64,000 nt of DNA. Origin: Drosophila pseudoobscura (taxonomy: Eukaryota; Arthropoda; Insecta; Diptera; Drosophilidae). The position numbers were made by a program, and so were the translations under genes. Under the pieces are notes generated by a model. That model was not told the origin of the DNA. It made no database searches and was given only the letters and a program-made list of their open reading frames with translations. The DNA lies in assembly GCF_009870125.1 (NCBI RefSeq), contig NC_046683.1, forward strand, positions 24,642,129 to 24,706,128, given 5' to 3'. This document shows, in pieces, positions 32,516 through 42,932 of the stretch. The stretch's first letter is position 1; each line of letters starts with the position of its first letter.

Positions 32516-32992
32516 TAACACACGTTTCATGGTCAGCTTTGCATATCGCTAAAAGAGAGCGGCTAGATCTCACAGACTATAAGAGCTCTGTCTTTCTCTA
32601 TCAAATACGTTTCATGGTCAGCTTGGCTATCGCTTAAGACGAGCGGCTCGATTATAAGAGCTAGAGCAAACAATTTTGGTATCAACACTCCTGTGATACA
32701 CTTGCAGCTGCACAAGTGTATTTCAAAATTCAGCCCCACCCCCACCCGACCACGCAAAGGACAAAAATCTGTGGCATACACAGATCTCTGAGACTATTGC
32801 TAGAGCAACCAAATTTGTTATCCACACTCCTATTAGGGACATATGTAAGTAACATCGATATAATGATGATTTTGATTTTGGATAACTAAAGCTGTGGATT
32901 TTTAAGGTGTGTTTTTTCAGTTCATGGCGGGAATTAAAATATGTTCTTACATAACACAACTCGCAAATGAAATGTCCTCACTCCGAAATAAA

Positions 32993-34078
32993 ACGAGGTG
33001 GAACGTTGTGAGTTGCTGCGGACACCGCAACTCTACGGTTATACCCGATACTAAGTCAGTATGGCTCTCCTCCGGCAGACGTCGCTAATATTAAACGACA
33101 CGACAAAGAGAGCGTGCGAGAGAGACGGGCGCTGCGTAGCCACTGCAAATTGATTTGTTCCTTTTGGCTACAAAAATTATCTGATCTGATCCAGGTTCAG
33201 CAATCTGATAGATATGGTCGTTATCTATGATTCTGCGTTTTTAGTTTTCTCAAATCTGCAATATTGTGGATGCAATAGATTTTCGTCCTTTGTGTGGGCG
33301 GAAGGGGGTGGGGCGAAATTTGGAGATAAATGTTTTATAGTGAGATCTAACAGAAGTGCGGATACCAAATTTGGTTACTCTAGCTTTAATAGTCTCTGAG
33401 ATTTGTGAATATCCCCAGATTTGCATCCTTTGCGGGGGCGGAAGGGGGTGTGGCGAAATTTTGAAACAAACTCGTCTCGGTCCGATATATTAGGAGTGTG
33501 GATACCAAATTTGGTTGCTCTAGCTTTTATAGTCTCTGAGATCTAGGCGCTAATGTTTTACTCTAAGCAAAGCCGCCTATGCTACGTGTGTGTTAGAGAG
33601 AGACAGGGCGAGAAAAAATGAAATTGTTTTCTTGATGCTGGCTATAATAATAATACGATCCAGTTCAGATTCTGCAGTCTAAAAGATATGGTCATTCTCT
33701 ACGATTCTGCGTTTTTAGTTTTCTCGTATCTTTAAAATTGTGGATGCCACAGATTTTCGCCCTTTGTGGGGGCGGAAGTGGGCGGGGCAAAGTTTTGAAA
33801 TATTTTTGTAGCAGTGACATATCACAGAAGTCTGGATCCAAAACATCGTTGCTCTAGCTCTTATAGTCTTTGAGCATTAGGCGCTGAAGGGGACGGACAG
33901 ACGGACGGACGGACAGACGGACAGACAGACATGGCTCAATCGACTCGGCTATTGATGCTGATCAAGAATATATATACTTTATGTGGTCGGAAACGATTCC
34001 TTCTGGACGTTACACACATCCACTTTTACCACAAATCTAATATACCCCAATACTTATTTTGAGTATCGGGTATAAAAA
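32993..34078 (+). mobile_element. DINE-1 copy, full length, with 5' deletion variant
   Basis: Starts 'acgaggtggaacgttg' and ends in the usual hairpin at 34078. It lacks about 25 bp after 'gcgagagagac' (33125-33129), present in the other copies. Otherwise intact and similar to the copies at 15740 and 17058. Confidence 0.9.
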
Positions 34079-34269
34079 AATGAACTAACTTATCTTAGTA
34101 ACTTGCAGTTCTTATATAGGAAGTGATGAGCATATGAATACAAATTGTATGCATTTCAATACGTTTGTATAATTTTTTTTATGTTGACGGTTGTATGTTA
34201 TAAGAGCGAAAATTAAAATATAATATTTGAAATAATATACTACAGTGTATCCATAATTCATCCCTTATT

Positions 34270-37200
34270 ACACAACAACCATCTGGTCTGATGAGCTAGT
34301 GAGGTGGCTCAAAGGAGGCCTAGCCAAGGCCACCGGACGGGTCGCAGGTTGCGGATAGCGAATGACCTACCTACATAGGTAGGTCAGCTGCGAATAAGCA
34401 GGCATCCCTAGGGAAAGTTCCGAAAATAAGCAGCCCGGACAGCCAGCGGGTGTTCGCGAAGTAGCAACACTGACGGTGCGCTTGTGGTGCCACCTCGTAT
34501 AAGTAGCTCACACACTCTTCTATCCCTACACATTTCCTACCCACATCCCAACCCCCACCCTCACCTCACACCGGGCCGGACTAAATGTGATATTCGACTC
34601 GTGCCGAGAGTCAGCCTGGCTGTGGGCTCGGTATATAAAACTGGCGCAGTCGTTAACGGTGAGCTCAGGGACTCGGCAGCCCCCTGTTCTAAGTATGTCT
34701 TATCTGGGCAACGTAGATCACCGCGCGGACGGACCGTACCCCTTCTCTCAAGCTCGTGGGAAAAATACGGGAAAAGAAGACCAAAATGAGTCTGGCACTC
34801 CCTAAAAGCCAACAGGGAGCAATCCCAAACAGGGAAAGGCAGCTTCCCAAAGGCCTGACCCATCCCACAAAACAGAAGAGAAAACCGGCGCGGCGGAAAA
34901 CGCTATGGAGAGCCCAAAGTGCAGGCGGCCGTTCCCCTCACAGTGACCACCCGCCTATTACGTGCTGCATAGATGAAGCCACTACCAGACGGATCCCAGC
35001 TCTGAGGCGTACAGCTTGGAGCACGGAAGAAATGGACACCCTGTGTGTCTAATGTTACTAATTTTTAAGATAAACAGCGAAAGCAAAGAGTATGGGATGG
35101 GAGCAGCGAAAACCAGTGGTCACTGGATATTGCGGATCAGCGAAGAGAGACAAGCAGAAGACGCCGATACCAGAGGGCAATGAAAAGAGCAAGGCGAAGA
35201 CACCGACAGCGCGTAAAAGTGAGCAATTAGACAAACAGCTAGTGCGAATGATTTCCAAAGGTGATCATGCTCTCCGGAACATGGAGGAGCCGGATTTTAA
35301 GAAGCTGATAGAGGGGGACGAGTTACCATCTACAAGCATCCAAGCCAACATACTCCGTCGGCAGAACGCAAGACAAATGTCCAGCCCAACTGACAAATCG
35401 CTAAAGAAGGTTAAGTGGGCCCCGAAGGTGCTGCCAAACTTTGACAAAGAAGCACCGAAGAAGGGATCCCCTCAGCCAAAGCGGCACCGCTCGCAGAAGA
35501 CTCCTGGACCAGCACCCAAGCGCTCCAGAGTCCTGCCAAACATCTCCTTCGAGCAGATTGCCACAGAAAGGACTCTGATTGGCGTCCTGGACAAAGGCGC
35601 ATGGAGTCGCGAATTCCCAGGAACCAGTGGAAGTGGGTGGAAGCGGCACTGGCCGATCGCTGCTGGAAAAACTATAAGTCGAATGCAGCGACCGGAGCGC
35701 GTCCTGTCGACTAACCAGACGAGCAGGAAGTTGCCTCATAAATCGAAGCACCCAACGATGACACAGAGACACCCCTAGAAGGTTACTTCACAGAAAATAC
35801 GCTGAGATGTGAATTCAATGCGATGTGTCGTGACGAGGAAGTCGAAGGCGACCTAGACGCCGATGTCACAGTGATGGAGAACTCTAAGGATATTCTTAAG
35901 GCTTTTTCAGATAAACCACTCCACCACTGTAAAGCAGCATCTGCTGCTCTTATACTCCGCCTCAAAGAGAACGGAGCGGACATAGCCCTAGTCCAGGAAC
36001 CTTGGATAGTGGAAGACAAGGTTTGTGGACTAGGGTCGAGGGAGTACAAGATGATTGTAGCTCCTAATGAAGGTAAAAAGCATTCTTGCCAGAAAGCACC
36101 TAAATATCTTTCTTCTCCATAATTATAGCAAAGCGACAACACGGCGGCAAGCCTAGAGCTGAAAGGTACACATCTAAGGCTGATGTCATCCTACATGGCC
36201 CATGTGGAAAACGATCCTCACAAGGACCTTGTTCGCAAACTAGTCAGCGACAGTGAGAGGTCGGACATAGACCTACTAATAGGTTGCGACGCCAACGCTC
36301 ACGAGCTCGAACACAAATGTAAGGGGTGAGCTTCATCCTTAACTCAAATCTATTTATTTGTAATCAACCCCACTTTTATAATTAAAAATCTCACAAGCTG
36401 TTAGACATAGTCAAGAGTTGGCAAGTCCTTGATGACCACTCATTCTCTGACCACAGGTACATCGAGACCACACTACCCCTCGAGTGTCCGAAACCTAATG
36501 ACTATATTAATCCCAGGAAAGCCAACTTGGAAAAATATAGCTCAGCCCTGGAGGGCTTACTCCCTTCCAAATCACCAACATGCCCGGACACAAAGGACGA
36601 CAAAGGCACAGGTTCACAGGAGCATGCAACAAGGCCTTCACGGCAGAGGAAAGGAAACCCCCTGGTGGTTAAAACAAATAGAAGTCCTACGTAAAAGCTG
36701 CAGGACCCTTTTAGATAGAGCCAAAAGCGCGAACGAGGAAAATCAGTCTGTAGTAGAATGTAGTCTGATCACAAAATCAGTCTGGCACTGTACAAAAAGG
36801 AAACAAAGAATGCAAAAAGGGCCTCTTGGAAAAAATGTTGCTCAGAAATAGAGGCCTCGTTTGAGGCCGCAAGGCTACGCAGACAGCCACGAGATGGCTC
36901 AGCCATTTGCTATTATCCTGATATGCCAAGATAAGAGGGAAATATGTATGCCAATGGCAACCTGTATGCTTAATGTAAAAGAGCACTACAAGCGACTAAC
37001 ATACGATATGTGGAAAGTAGTGCAACGATGTCGCATAACTCGGCTAACATGGCCGAGCTCTGCAAGCTAGGCAGGAACAAGTGCAACGCAGTCAGCAGCG
37101 TTCCCTCACAGGACACTGGCTAATAGACAGCCACGATAACAGGCTGGGGGCTCCACATACGGATTTTTACAGCAGCTGTAGAGACGAGGATGAGGAGGAG

Positions 37201-37400
37201 ACAGTGGAACACCTGTTCTACTCCTGCCCAGCTCTCAGCAGAAGAAGGCTACAACACTTGGGCTAGGCCTTTCTAAATGACATTTCGGAGATGTCTAATC
37301 TATGTCCCAGGATCGCAAACTTTGTGAGAGCATCTGGATGGGATAATTGCTGACAGGAAGTCTAACAACGAGCAATCCCGGCAGCTGCCTCAACCTAACC
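34270..37400 (+). mobile_element. LOA-clade LINE, degenerate, 5' and 3' ends present
   Basis: Begins with a GC-rich 5' UTR (34270-34480) after an AT-rich spacer. ORF1 (about 34790-35778) is basic and carries the LOA gag feature SFEQIATERTLIGVLDKG; after a frameshift near 35610 the expected IPRNQWKWVEAALADRCW follows in another frame. ORF2 starts near 35780: LHHCKAASAALILRLKENG and IALVQEPWIVEDKV are the start of an AP endonuclease, continued with breaks by DLLIGCDANAHE and DDHSFSDHRYIET. RT is almost wholly deleted. The end (36990-37265) encodes SCRDEDEEETVEHLFYSCPAL, the C-terminal zinc-like motif. It ends in 'cctcaacctaacc'. Confidence 0.8.
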
Positions 37401-37431
37401 TATTCTTACTATTCTATTATATTATTATATA

Positions 37432-38450
37432 CCATAGCTCGCAAACGACGGTCAACACTTTTTCCCTTTGCTGTCTCGTCACTGACAAAACCGAAAAAGA
37501 TCACACACACACGGTCTCTCACTGAGCAGAACACTTTTTGTCTCTTCGCTTCTGTTATGTGTCTCGGATTTTCGGTTGAGCCCGACACACGATCGTGTCT
37601 CACAATAACAACTTAGAGATACACTTTGGTCAAGCGCTCACAGCAAAAGTGTCTTTAGATGAGCAGAACCAAAAAAGTGTCTGAGTAAAGTGTTTTTAGT
37701 TTTTTTCGTGCAAATGTTTAATTATTCATATTTTCGGCATCTTTTGTGCTATTGTATTGTAATATGTATATTTCTTTGCAAAATTGGCAAACGAACATTT
37801 TCGTTTTGCTTTTCACGATTCATTTTATGCTCCAATAGTCAAACCGTATAGAATTCACAAAAATTGATATGTAGTTGCCATAAGCTTCACACGTACAAGC
37901 ACGCATACATACGCAAAAGACACTTTGTTCGTTCGCTCGCGACAAGATGAAAACAGGAACAAAAGACAAGTGAAAAAATCGGTCTTTGCTTGAGCGAAGA
38001 TCGAGTTGCGAAAAACAGATTTGATCAGGTCTTTTCAGTCGCTTTTCTCAATGTGTCCGTCAATGAGAGGTTTTTATCACACATGCCCAAAGTGTCAACA
38101 GTTATGCGGTATGCGTGCTAGTACGTGTCATGCTTACAATAGCCCAAAAGTTGCGGAAAACATGAATACACATGAAAAAAAACTAAAAACACTTTACTCA
38201 GACACTTTTTTGGTTCTGCTCATTTAAAGACACTTTTGCTGTGAGAGCTTGACCAAAGTGTCTCTCTAAGTTGTTATTGTGAGACGCGATCGTGTGTCAG
38301 GCTCAACCGAAAACCCGAAACACATAACACAAGCGAAGAGACAAAAATTGTTCTGCTCAGTGAGAGACTGTGTGTGTGTGGTCTTTTTCGGTTTTGTCAG
38401 TGACGAGACAGCAAAGGGAAAAAGTGTTGACCGTCGTTTGCGGTTTATGG
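37432..38450. mobile_element. DNA element with ~280-bp terminal inverted repeats
   Basis: The two ends are inverted copies: 37432 onward (CCATAGCTCGCAAACGACGG, then 'tcaacactttttccctttgc') pairs with 38450 backward (CCATAAACCGCAAACGACGG). Similarity extends about 280 bp on each side, including 'gtctctcactgagcagaac'. The 450-bp centre has no gene. No clear target duplication. Long inverted repeats are typical of foldback elements and some P-superfamily MITEs such as Galileo; no family can be named. Confidence 0.8.
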
Positions 38451-38830
38451 TTTTTTCAGATCCAGTAATAGCAATTTTATACAAAAGGTCAGTAAAAACT
38501 GCTTTTAACCCCTTTTATTTGACAAGTAAGACCAAAATCTCCTTTCGGATTACCCGAAAAGTGTTCTCAAAAGTGTCATGTAAGTGACAAACTAAATTAA
38601 ATTTTCACAAAAAATTGTATTTTAAATAAAAACAATTTTATGAATGTTTTTCCTTCAAGCGTTCACATTCCAAAAAAATGATCTACTTTGTTACATTTTC
38701 CTTATTTATTTGAGTATTAAATTTCGTAAGCAAGAAATAAATGTGCTTGTAACAGCAGAGACTGTGCTCGTAATATGCGCGTAAAAGAATATCTGGGTAA
38801 GGCCAGCTCTTTCACGCCACATTAAATTCA
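38451..38830. other. Spacer, no gene; short similarity to 5139-5215
   Basis: 38745-38820 resembles 5139-5215 and could derive from the same unknown family. The rest is AT-rich. Confidence 0.35.
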
Positions 38831-38849
38831 AAAGCGCTAAAAGCGCTAA

Positions 38850-41245
38850 CGAACAATAGTTTTGCGATTCTTAGTGACCCAAAAGAAGATGATGATAACG
38901 CTCAAATATCTAAGGCCAAGCAAGTAACGCCTCCACCTATTTTTGTGCGTCAGGCAAATTGAACTGAATTGGTTGCAAAAATTACAAAAAATTGTATGTC
39001 ACGTCCTAAACAGGGGTACCATAAAATAAACAAAAATACAAGTCAATGACGAACATATCTATCGATCAGTGGCCATGAATTACTGTACCTAACAACTTAA
39101 AAGTTTCAAAGGATTATAAGCTGTTATTAAAGGAATCGAATAAACAGTTCCAGTCAATGAGATGATAGCTGGACTTAAAGATAAAGGCTTTGAAATCAAA
39201 ATGAACATAAACATAATAAAATTAAAAAAAATTCTCCAACCAATGTTCAAGGTAGAACTGACCCCTGATAGTATGCCCATAGGTAAAAATAAAGTTCACC
39301 CAACTCCAATATACGTTGAGGAATCACACAAACGCAAACGCCCAGTCATCCGACAAAACTTGCGTTGAGTTTCTTTTGCTGAGGCGTTAAGTCGTACGCG
39401 TCGTACGAGTCGTACGCCTCAGTCTCTAAGCCAAAACTTCAACAAAACACTACAGAAATTACTGGCCAACGTGCCTCTACAAATGGAATTGAATCAATAC
39501 TGGTAACTAGAGCAAATACAACGGTAGCAATACAACAAACTATGCATTAACTTATGCGCAATCAAAATCACCTCTTGTAGCTCGTAATCAAACAGAAATC
39601 TGCTTTATTGGTTTCTCTAAATATATCTTTCTAGAATGCGAATGGCATTTCACAGCACAAATGCGAGCTCTTGCAGTTCCTCGATCAACACGACATTGAC
39701 GCTACAACTTCTATCCGACAAACCAAACCGATTTTAAGGCTTATTCTGATCAAGCTTCCCATCAGGCATGATCTGTAACCATCACTTTCTACAACTTATC
39801 TACAGGCAACATCAATTCATATCGAAACTCAAATTATATTATGCTTAGTCACACCACGAAACAAGTTTGACTTTATTTCTCCGGGTAGGCCTAAATATTG
39901 GCCCACAGCCCCAAAGAAGCAATCCGACTTTATTAATTTTACTATTACAAGAAGAGTGACGCAGGCTCAGATTCGTTTAGAACATTGCACAGATCTATCA
40001 TCGGATCACTCGCCAATTTTACTTCACGTTTATGACCAGCCCCAGTTCTCAAAACGCCCACACTTTCTTACTTCTAGCAAAGCAGATTAGCTCATTTACA
40101 AGAAATATAGAAGTTCCCATATTGATGACTGTAAAGATGACTTAGAAAGCTGAGTTGAAGCATTATTGGCTGTAAAAACGATTCCCCCTGTGGAAAGCTA
40201 AATCAGGCGTGTGTCCGTTTAGAAAACGCCTTCAAACCACATTCAGCAACAAATAGCTTTATGCGCCTACTAACTAAAAATCTTAAGGAGAAATGACAAG
40301 ATTCATTAAGGACCAAGCCTCAAAGCAGGCCCACGACTTCATCTCCGCTAAAACTTCACGATTCCTATTAGACTGACTAGAAACTTTATACCGTTGTTCC
40401 TTCCACTTTGTAGATCGAATTATTCCTTGCATGAACCGTTTAGGGTCTTATGCTCGGATTATAATTCCTTCTACCATATTATATCCTCCACTAATTCTCT
40501 TCCTCTTATTAAATTACTAATCCTTACACACCTTTCTAGTAATTAGTAATTGTAGTGGTATTTGTATTTTGTATTTTATTGCATGCTTAATTTCTTAATA
40601 AGTTTAGTGCTAATTTTCCTCGAATTTTAGTCTAATATCTATCTTTCTGCATGCTCGCGTTTGGTTCGGCTACGCACCGCGCGTCATGCGGCAGCGCCCC
40701 TCGGTCGGTTGGGCGGGAGGAGGGCTGCGTTTTGCCTGGGATCCGCGCGTAACAGCCTTCTGCTGGTGTCACACGGGCCACTTGACGGTGCAGTAATTGC
40801 ATCGCCTCTTGATAGATGCAGTCATTGCATGTCAACGTCCATATTAAAAAAAAAAAATATGGACAAACAGACTTACAACAACTTCGACATTCACTGATGA
40901 TACTGACATCCTCAGTCGCTCCAAGTGCTCTTCAAGAGCAACGGAACACTTATCATCTCATCTCGTTTCCTTGGAAAATCTTGCCCAACAGTGTCTCTGA
41001 ACAACATCAACATTCCACAAGCCACCGAAGTATCATAAACACTTGGCGTAAACACAGTGAAGCGAAGAGAAATCTACTGAAATTTAAAACTAATAATCGA
41101 TTAAACTGGAATACAAAAGAACTTTAGTACAATGCAGTTTTCAAACCAATTTGGACATATGGCTCCGAACTACGGGTAAACGCTTGCATTAGTAATCTAG
41201 AAAGAATGCAAAGGGCTCAATCGATGATACTGAGAACTATCACTT
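38850..41245 (+). mobile_element. Jockey-clade LINE remnant, interrupted by a CR1-like 3' end
   Basis: 38930-39370 holds ORF1 fragments: PPPIFVRQ (typical start of the Jockey gag core), then DKGFEIKMNINIIKLKKI and MFKVELTPDSM, ending EESHKRKRPVI just before the usual zinc knuckles, which are lost. 39870-40080 encodes the end of an AP endonuclease (ITRRVTQAQIRLEH, DLSSDHSPILL). After the CR1-like insertion, 40890-40990 encodes FTDDTDILSRSKCSSRATEHL (RT motif C, FTDD) and 41130-41215 VFKPIWTYGSELRVN, RT-distal. Most of RT is deleted. Frames are broken throughout. Confidence 0.75.
40352..40855 (+). mobile_element. CR1-like 3' end with poly(A), inside the Jockey remnant
   Basis: Starts 'aacttcacgattcctattag' (ORF2 end) and ends after 'catgtcaacgtcc' with an A-run at 40846-40856. 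Same 3' UTR variant as 19311-19815, about 95 percent alike by eye. Jockey-type coding pieces lie on both sides, so it inserted into that element. No clear target duplication. Confidence 0.82.
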
Positions 41246-41513
41246 AGGCCCACGGTACATACGGCATGAATATATTCATAAAGAAATGTAGAATCTGATA
41301 AAGATGAAATATCCAAAGTGAAAGAAACGTATCAGGTCAAAGTTCTGGCCTAGACTTGCGTAGTCTTCAACTTGGCAAACCAGCCATACACGAGACCGCC
41401 GAAGAGACCTTTCCATCCAGCAATAATAGTTATGGCCGTACACAAAATAATTTGTTGTAATTAATTTAATAAATATATTGGAATGAAACACTATCAAAAG
41501 CAGTTGCTAAAAC
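41246..41513. other. Spacer, no gene recognised
   Basis: About 270 bases of unassigned sequence between the Jockey remnant and the dispersed repeat. Confidence 0.35.
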
Positions 41514-41735
41514 CTTGTATATCTTATATACTATTCACACTGACGACCATCCATTTCGGGCATGGTCCGTAATAGGCTATTCGCACTGATGGTCATCCAC
41601 CATCCATTTCGGGAATGGTCCATAAGGTTTTGCGTGCCGAAAATTTCCCAGTTAGTCCACCATCCATTTTGGATGTTCTCAAACCGCACGTTTCTATGCG
41701 ATAGTTAGCCGATGATTTTCAAATGCCACCCTAAA
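41514..41735. repeat. 180-bp dispersed repeat, copy 2 with partial duplication
   Basis: Partner of 5436-5620. The first part ('ctattcacactgacgacc...ggtccgtaa') occurs twice in tandem here (41528-41575 and 41576-41625). Confidence 0.75.
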
Positions 41736-41866
41736 AAGCAATGAATGGCAATAAAAAATAGTTCGCGATATTTCAAATCGTTGAAGACATGAAACATGAA
41801 AAAATACAACAAACAGAACAGAGAAAAAATACAAGTACACATATGTATGTATGTACATATTGTACA

Positions 41867-42086
41867 AATTATTAAATTACACCAGAACACAACGCGTATA
41901 CTGTTATTAGGTATTTTTATTGATTATGTTAAGTTAACAATTCCTCAGAAGCGTTGGCTAGCTGAGTGATATCAAACGTTAGAGTTATGATAGTTATTGA
42001 ACTGACCGAAGTAGCTGACCGAATATTATGAATGAGAATTAATTGATCAAGGCGAGCGATACGCTGCGCTTTATTTGGATTCAAAA
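41867..42086 (-). repeat. Errantivirus LTR, partial third copy
   Basis: Matches the U5-side 220 bp of the other two LTRs ('ttacaccagaacacaacg' to 'cgctttatttggattcaaa'). It joins leader sequence at an A-run, probably by microhomology, and lacks the rest. Confidence 0.85.
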
Positions 42087-42127
42087 AAATGGTACACCTT
42101 GTTTGGTTCTTTTTACGTTGGGCGCCA

Positions 42128-42897
42128 ATTATTAGATTACACCAGAACACAACGAGTGTACTGTTATTAGGTATTTTTATTGGTTATGTTAAGTTAACAG
42201 TTCCTTAGAAGCGTTAGCTAGCTGAGTGATATCAAACGTTGGAGTTATGATAGTTATTGAACTCGGTAGCGGTAGCTGACCGAATATTATGAATGAGAAT
42301 TAATTGATCAAGGCGAGCGATACGCTGCGCTTTATTTGGATTCAAACTTAAGACTAATTATTAATGAAATTAAAAGCTATGTAGTTGTGCAAATTAGCCT
42401 GCCGTTAGGCACGATTTCTGTAGGTTTAATTAGACACTGGAATCAGACAGACCGACAGATCAACTTGTGCACTCAATCGACTTTCAATTATAAGTGAGTT
42501 TATTCTAAAGCGGCGCCCTCTTCATGAGCGGATGCTGCTTGCATAGGCTCCGTTCGCAACATGGTATAAGAGCGCATGACATTACAATTTAAGAGCGTGA
42601 TTTCATACATGTCTCTTAGGTATAATTATAGCTATATATATATATATGCAGGCAACTGATTTGCCTTAACACTATGATTGCAGCCGGCTTCGCGGACAGT
42701 CACTGCAGAACGTCGCCGCCGTTCCAAGAACTTCAACGTCGCTGGCAGCTGTTCGGCACCCGTGGGAACTGCTGACTTTCGCCTTGTGTGTGGTGTTGAA
42801 TTACTGCAGCTGCAGCTGCATCCGCCAAACCTGTCACTCTGGTCGTAGACCTCGCTGATATGCTAGGTCAGCACACGCCCAGTGTCGGTGATTAACT
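42128..42897 (-). repeat. Errantivirus 3' LTR (longest copy)
   Basis: About 770 bp. On the minus strand it starts AGTTAATCACCGACACTGG, just after the purine tract, and ends next to a primer-site copy. It holds about 275 bp that the 5' LTR lost between two 'ctatg' sites. Confidence 0.85.
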
Positions 42898-42932
42898 ACT
42901 CCCCCTCTCAAGATCGACCACCCTCGGTCGCG

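Larger units (their letters stand above)
28570..32840 (-). mobile_element. DINE-1 copy (minus strand) broken by two DNA transposons
   Basis: 28570-28654 is the 3' hairpin end of a minus-strand DINE-1. It resumes at 31440 with 'cataaagtatttatgatc...aatagccgagtcg', the (GTCY)n block (31505-31545) and the GGGCGGA region. It is interrupted again at 31816-32515 and continues to about 32840, where it is truncated. Each interruption carries its own target duplication, so the order of insertion is clear. Confidence 0.87.

Noticed and set aside
42655..42900. Possible gene in the GC-rich part of the errantivirus LTR
   Set aside because: The same block is in the 5' LTR (48985-49200), so it is U3 sequence.
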